DNA of 6,613 bases, taken from NCBI GenBank assembly GCA_021816165.1, contig JAKAYZ010000130.1, positions 1-6,613 on the forward strand, written 5' to 3'. Below, in pieces: positions 5,423 to 6,613 of the stretch. The stretch is from Planctomycetota bacterium. Lineage in GTDB: Bacteria > Planctomycetota > Phycisphaerae > WQYP01. The position numbers and the translations under genes were made by a program. The notes beneath the pieces are model-generated. The model was not told the origin of the DNA and did no database searches. It saw only the letters and a program-made list of their open reading frames with translations. Each line of letters begins with the position of its first letter. Position 1 is the first letter of the stretch.

Positions 5423-6460
5423 TCACAAGTTCACCGTCGTCACGTATACATATATTAATGGGCTGGATGTTTGGCCGATCGCCGGCGGGGCGAAAATGAT
5501 GTCGTCGCTCGCCTTGTTGAGCACCGACCCACCCGCAAGTCCCGTCGGAACGACCGCATTGGTCGCGGGATCAGTTATGAGGCGGAACACGCATCCGGTG
5601 GACACATCCACACCCAAGGAATCTATCGGCATGGCCAAGGCGGCGGACGGATACGGCCCCTCGAAAAGTTGTGGATAAAAAGAGAGGTGGCTCGCGTGGA
5701 TATTTTGGGCATCCGGCTGCATCGGCAGGAGCGTGTCGCCGCCTATGGGTGCGTACGGCGCCGGGAACGTGCTGCTGGCGTCGCCCTTGCTGAACACAAA
5801 CACGTAGACCGTGTAAGCACTATTTAACTGCGCATTGGGAAAGACACCGGCGTAGCCGCTGGAAGCGGGCACAATCACTGCGCTCCAATAATAAGAGCCG
5901 GGCGGCGGCACGGGGGCCGGAGTTGGGGAAGCCGGTGCCGGGTCCAGGGCGAAGGGTGCAAAGTTTGCGATGGCGCTATAGGACTGTGCCGTGCCGAAGG
6001 GAATGGGCTGGGCCGTTCCGAAGGAGTATGCGAACGGCCCGTAACCGGTGAGCGTCGCGGCAGGCGGGCTGTTAAGGGGCAGGCTCCCCGCCAGGATCTG
6101 CAGTTTTATCTGTTCAACTGCATTCTTGGCGATCACCTGGGCGACGGATGTTTGGGCGTCCTGGGCGGTCCATTTGGCGGCCACGGGAAAAACTGCGGCG
6201 ATCATAATCAGGCCGATGCTTAATACGAAAATAGCAATGAGGATTTCAGCCAGGCTGAAAGCCGCGCGGCGGCGGAGCCGCGAGGTTACAGGGGACAGGT
6301 TACAGGTTACAGGGCGGCCCGGCCGCTCAATGATCAATGAGCAATGATCACTGATCAATGTTTTTGGAACCTCATTATTATTGATCCGTGGTCCGTGATC
6401 CGTGATCATTGTTTCTGATCTTTGATCATTGGTCATTTTTATGTTGTCATTGTTCGTCAT
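5423..6460 (-). CDS. GspI/PilV-like pseudopilin with repeat-derived leader
   Basis: A 345-residue protein and the first complete gene of the series. The prepilin motif R-R-R-A-A-F-S-L-A-E-I-L-I-A sits after a 67-residue leader. Mature Phe1 is residue 68, Glu5 is residue 72, and the hydrophobic helix runs to about 90. The -1 residue is Ala rather than the usual Gly, which prepilin peptidases can tolerate. The helix continues as F-P-V-A-A-K-W-T-A-Q-D-A-Q-T, as in PilV/GspI-type proteins. A Pro/Ala-rich linker (about 170-185) leads to a globular region with no catalytic motif that I recognise. In known systems GspI binds GspJ and GspK to start the pseudopilus. The gene lies 307 bp upstream of the gspJ-like gene, with only repeats between. 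ATG at 6460 is chosen because GGTGA precedes it and the frame is open throughout the repeats. Other in-frame candidates are ATG at codon 9, ATG at codon 18 and TTG at codon 42. Confidence 0.8.
   Translation of the reverse strand: MTNNDNIKMTNDQRSETMITDHGPRINNNEVPKTLISDHCSLIIERPGRPVTCNLSPVTSRLRRRAAFSLAEILIAIFVLSIGLIMIAAVFPVAAKWTAQDAQTSVAQVIAKNAVEQIKLQILAGSLPLNSPPAATLTGYGPFAYSFGTAQPIPFGTAQSYSAIANFAPFALDPAPASPTPAPVPPPGSYYWSAVIVPASSGYAGVFPNAQLNSAYTVYVFVFSKGDASSTFPAPYAPIGGDTLLPMQPDAQNIHASHLSFYPQLFEGPYPSAALAMPIDSLGVDVSTGCVFRLITDPATNAVVPTGLAGGSVLNKASDDIIFAPPAIGQTSSPLIYVYVTTVNL
6260..6460 (-). repeat. Coding leader cassette of the gspI-like gene (67 codons)
   Basis: A shorter version of the same cassette. 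In + strand coordinates: GGTTACA/GGGGACA/GGTTACA/GGTTACA at 6284-6311; CTCAATG-type heptamers 6326-6360; TGATCCG/TGATCAT-type heptamers 6382-6457, with one 6-nt unit (6410-6415), ending exactly at the CAT of the start codon. It lacks the mini-palindromes and the GGAGTTA arrays of the other two leaders. The encoded block NEVPKTLISDHCSLIIERP is nearly the same as in its neighbours. Confidence 0.85.
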
Positions 6461-6463
6461 ATT

Positions 6464-6468
6464 TCACC
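6464..6468 (-). promoter_or_regulatory. Likely ribosome binding site of the gspI-like gene
   Basis: GGTGA followed by AAT and ATG, spaced as in the gspK-like gene. The TGA within it would also be the stop codon of the short upstream ORF, which would couple the two by translation if that ORF is real. Confidence 0.45.
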
Positions 6469-6484
6469 ATTCCATATTGTCGCG

Positions 6485-6502
6485 CGCCCAGCGGGCTGGG
6501 CG
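6485..6502. repeat. Palindrome CGCCCAGC-GG-GCTGGGCG, second copy
   Basis: Same 8-bp arms and GG loop as 2927-2944, here with a GTTAACC tail instead of GCTAACC. It sits 24 bp upstream of the gspI-like start codon; the other copy sits 25 bp upstream of the gspK-like start codon. Confidence 0.9.
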
Positions 6503-6613
6503 GTTAACCATCGCCCCCGGTCGCGCCCTCCCCATCCGTCCACCTTCTAACTCCTGGCTTCTAACTCCTGGCTTCTTCCACAGACCCATATTCGCACCAA
6601 ATCCCGCGGCACA

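Larger units (their letters stand above)
6464..6589 (-). other. 41-codon ORF or relic start site upstream of the gspI-like gene
   Basis: An ATG at 6589 preceded by GGTGCGAAT (compare GGTGCAAAT before the gspJ-like start) opens a 41-codon frame that runs through the TAACTCC/TGGCTTC array and a palindrome and stops at a TGA three bases before the gspI-like ATG. The frame is also open from 6589 to the window edge, so it could be the end of a longer upstream gene. The peptide (M-G-L-W-K-K-P-G-V-R-S-Q-E-L-E) resembles no protein I know and is repeat-encoded. A decayed copy of a gene start seems as likely as a real peptide. Confidence 0.2.
6461..6613. repeat. Repeat-filled region upstream of the gspI-like gene
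   Basis: It contains palindrome 6485-6502 with a flank like that at 2925-2970, an alternating array TAACTCC, TGGCTTC, TAACTCC, TGGCTTC at 6548-6575, and at 6588-6613 a segment close to 5114-5138, the region just upstream of the gspJ-like start. The window ends inside what looks like another copy of the CCGGCACAT palindrome. No promoter is evident. Confidence 0.7.

Overview
The window carries three consecutive genes on the minus strand, read from right to left. Each encodes a type IV pilin-like (pseudopilin) protein. In order of transcription they look like GspI/PilV (6460-5423), GspJ/PilW (5115-3187) and GspK/PilX (2901 to beyond base 1). This is the usual I-J-K order of a type II secretion or type IV pilus minor-pilin operon, and in known systems these three proteins form the pseudopilus tip. 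gspG- and gspH-like genes would be expected to the right of the window, but none is visible here. The organism is not certain. Moderately high GC, very long Ala/Gly/Pro/Ser-rich pseudopilins and heavily repeat-littered gaps suggest a planctomycete or another PVC-group bacterium. That is inference from style, not a marker-gene call.

The striking feature is the DNA between each upstream gene end and each prepilin cleavage motif. All three ORFs begin 67 to 123 codons before the cleavage site, where prepilin leaders are normally about 5 to 30 residues. These long leaders are related to one another and consist almost entirely of short repeats: heptamer arrays of four or five families (ATGATCA/CGGATCA, ATCAATG, TAACTCC, TGTCCCC/TGTAACC) and 7-bp-stem mini-palindromes. 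The arrays keep a strict 7-nt step up to the start codon. Where a pure array would place a stop in frame, the coding copies carry a variant unit; the untranslated copies do not.

The intergenic stretches (2902-3186, 5116-5422, 6461-6613) hold the same TAACTCC and TGTAACC modules in the opposite orientation, plus three kinds of larger perfect palindrome, two of them followed by a GGCTAAC tail. The modules flanking the gspK-like start form a nested inverted repeat that could fold the message around its ribosome binding site. No RNA gene, transposase, CRISPR array, clear promoter or Rho-independent terminator was seen.

Reading by region: 1-2901 gspK-like gene (3' end missing); 2902-3186 repeat-filled gap; 3187-5115 gspJ-like gene; 5116-5422 repeat-filled gap with a C12 tract; 5423-6460 gspI-like gene; 6461-6613 repeat-filled upstream region that may contain a 41-codon ORF or a relic start site.
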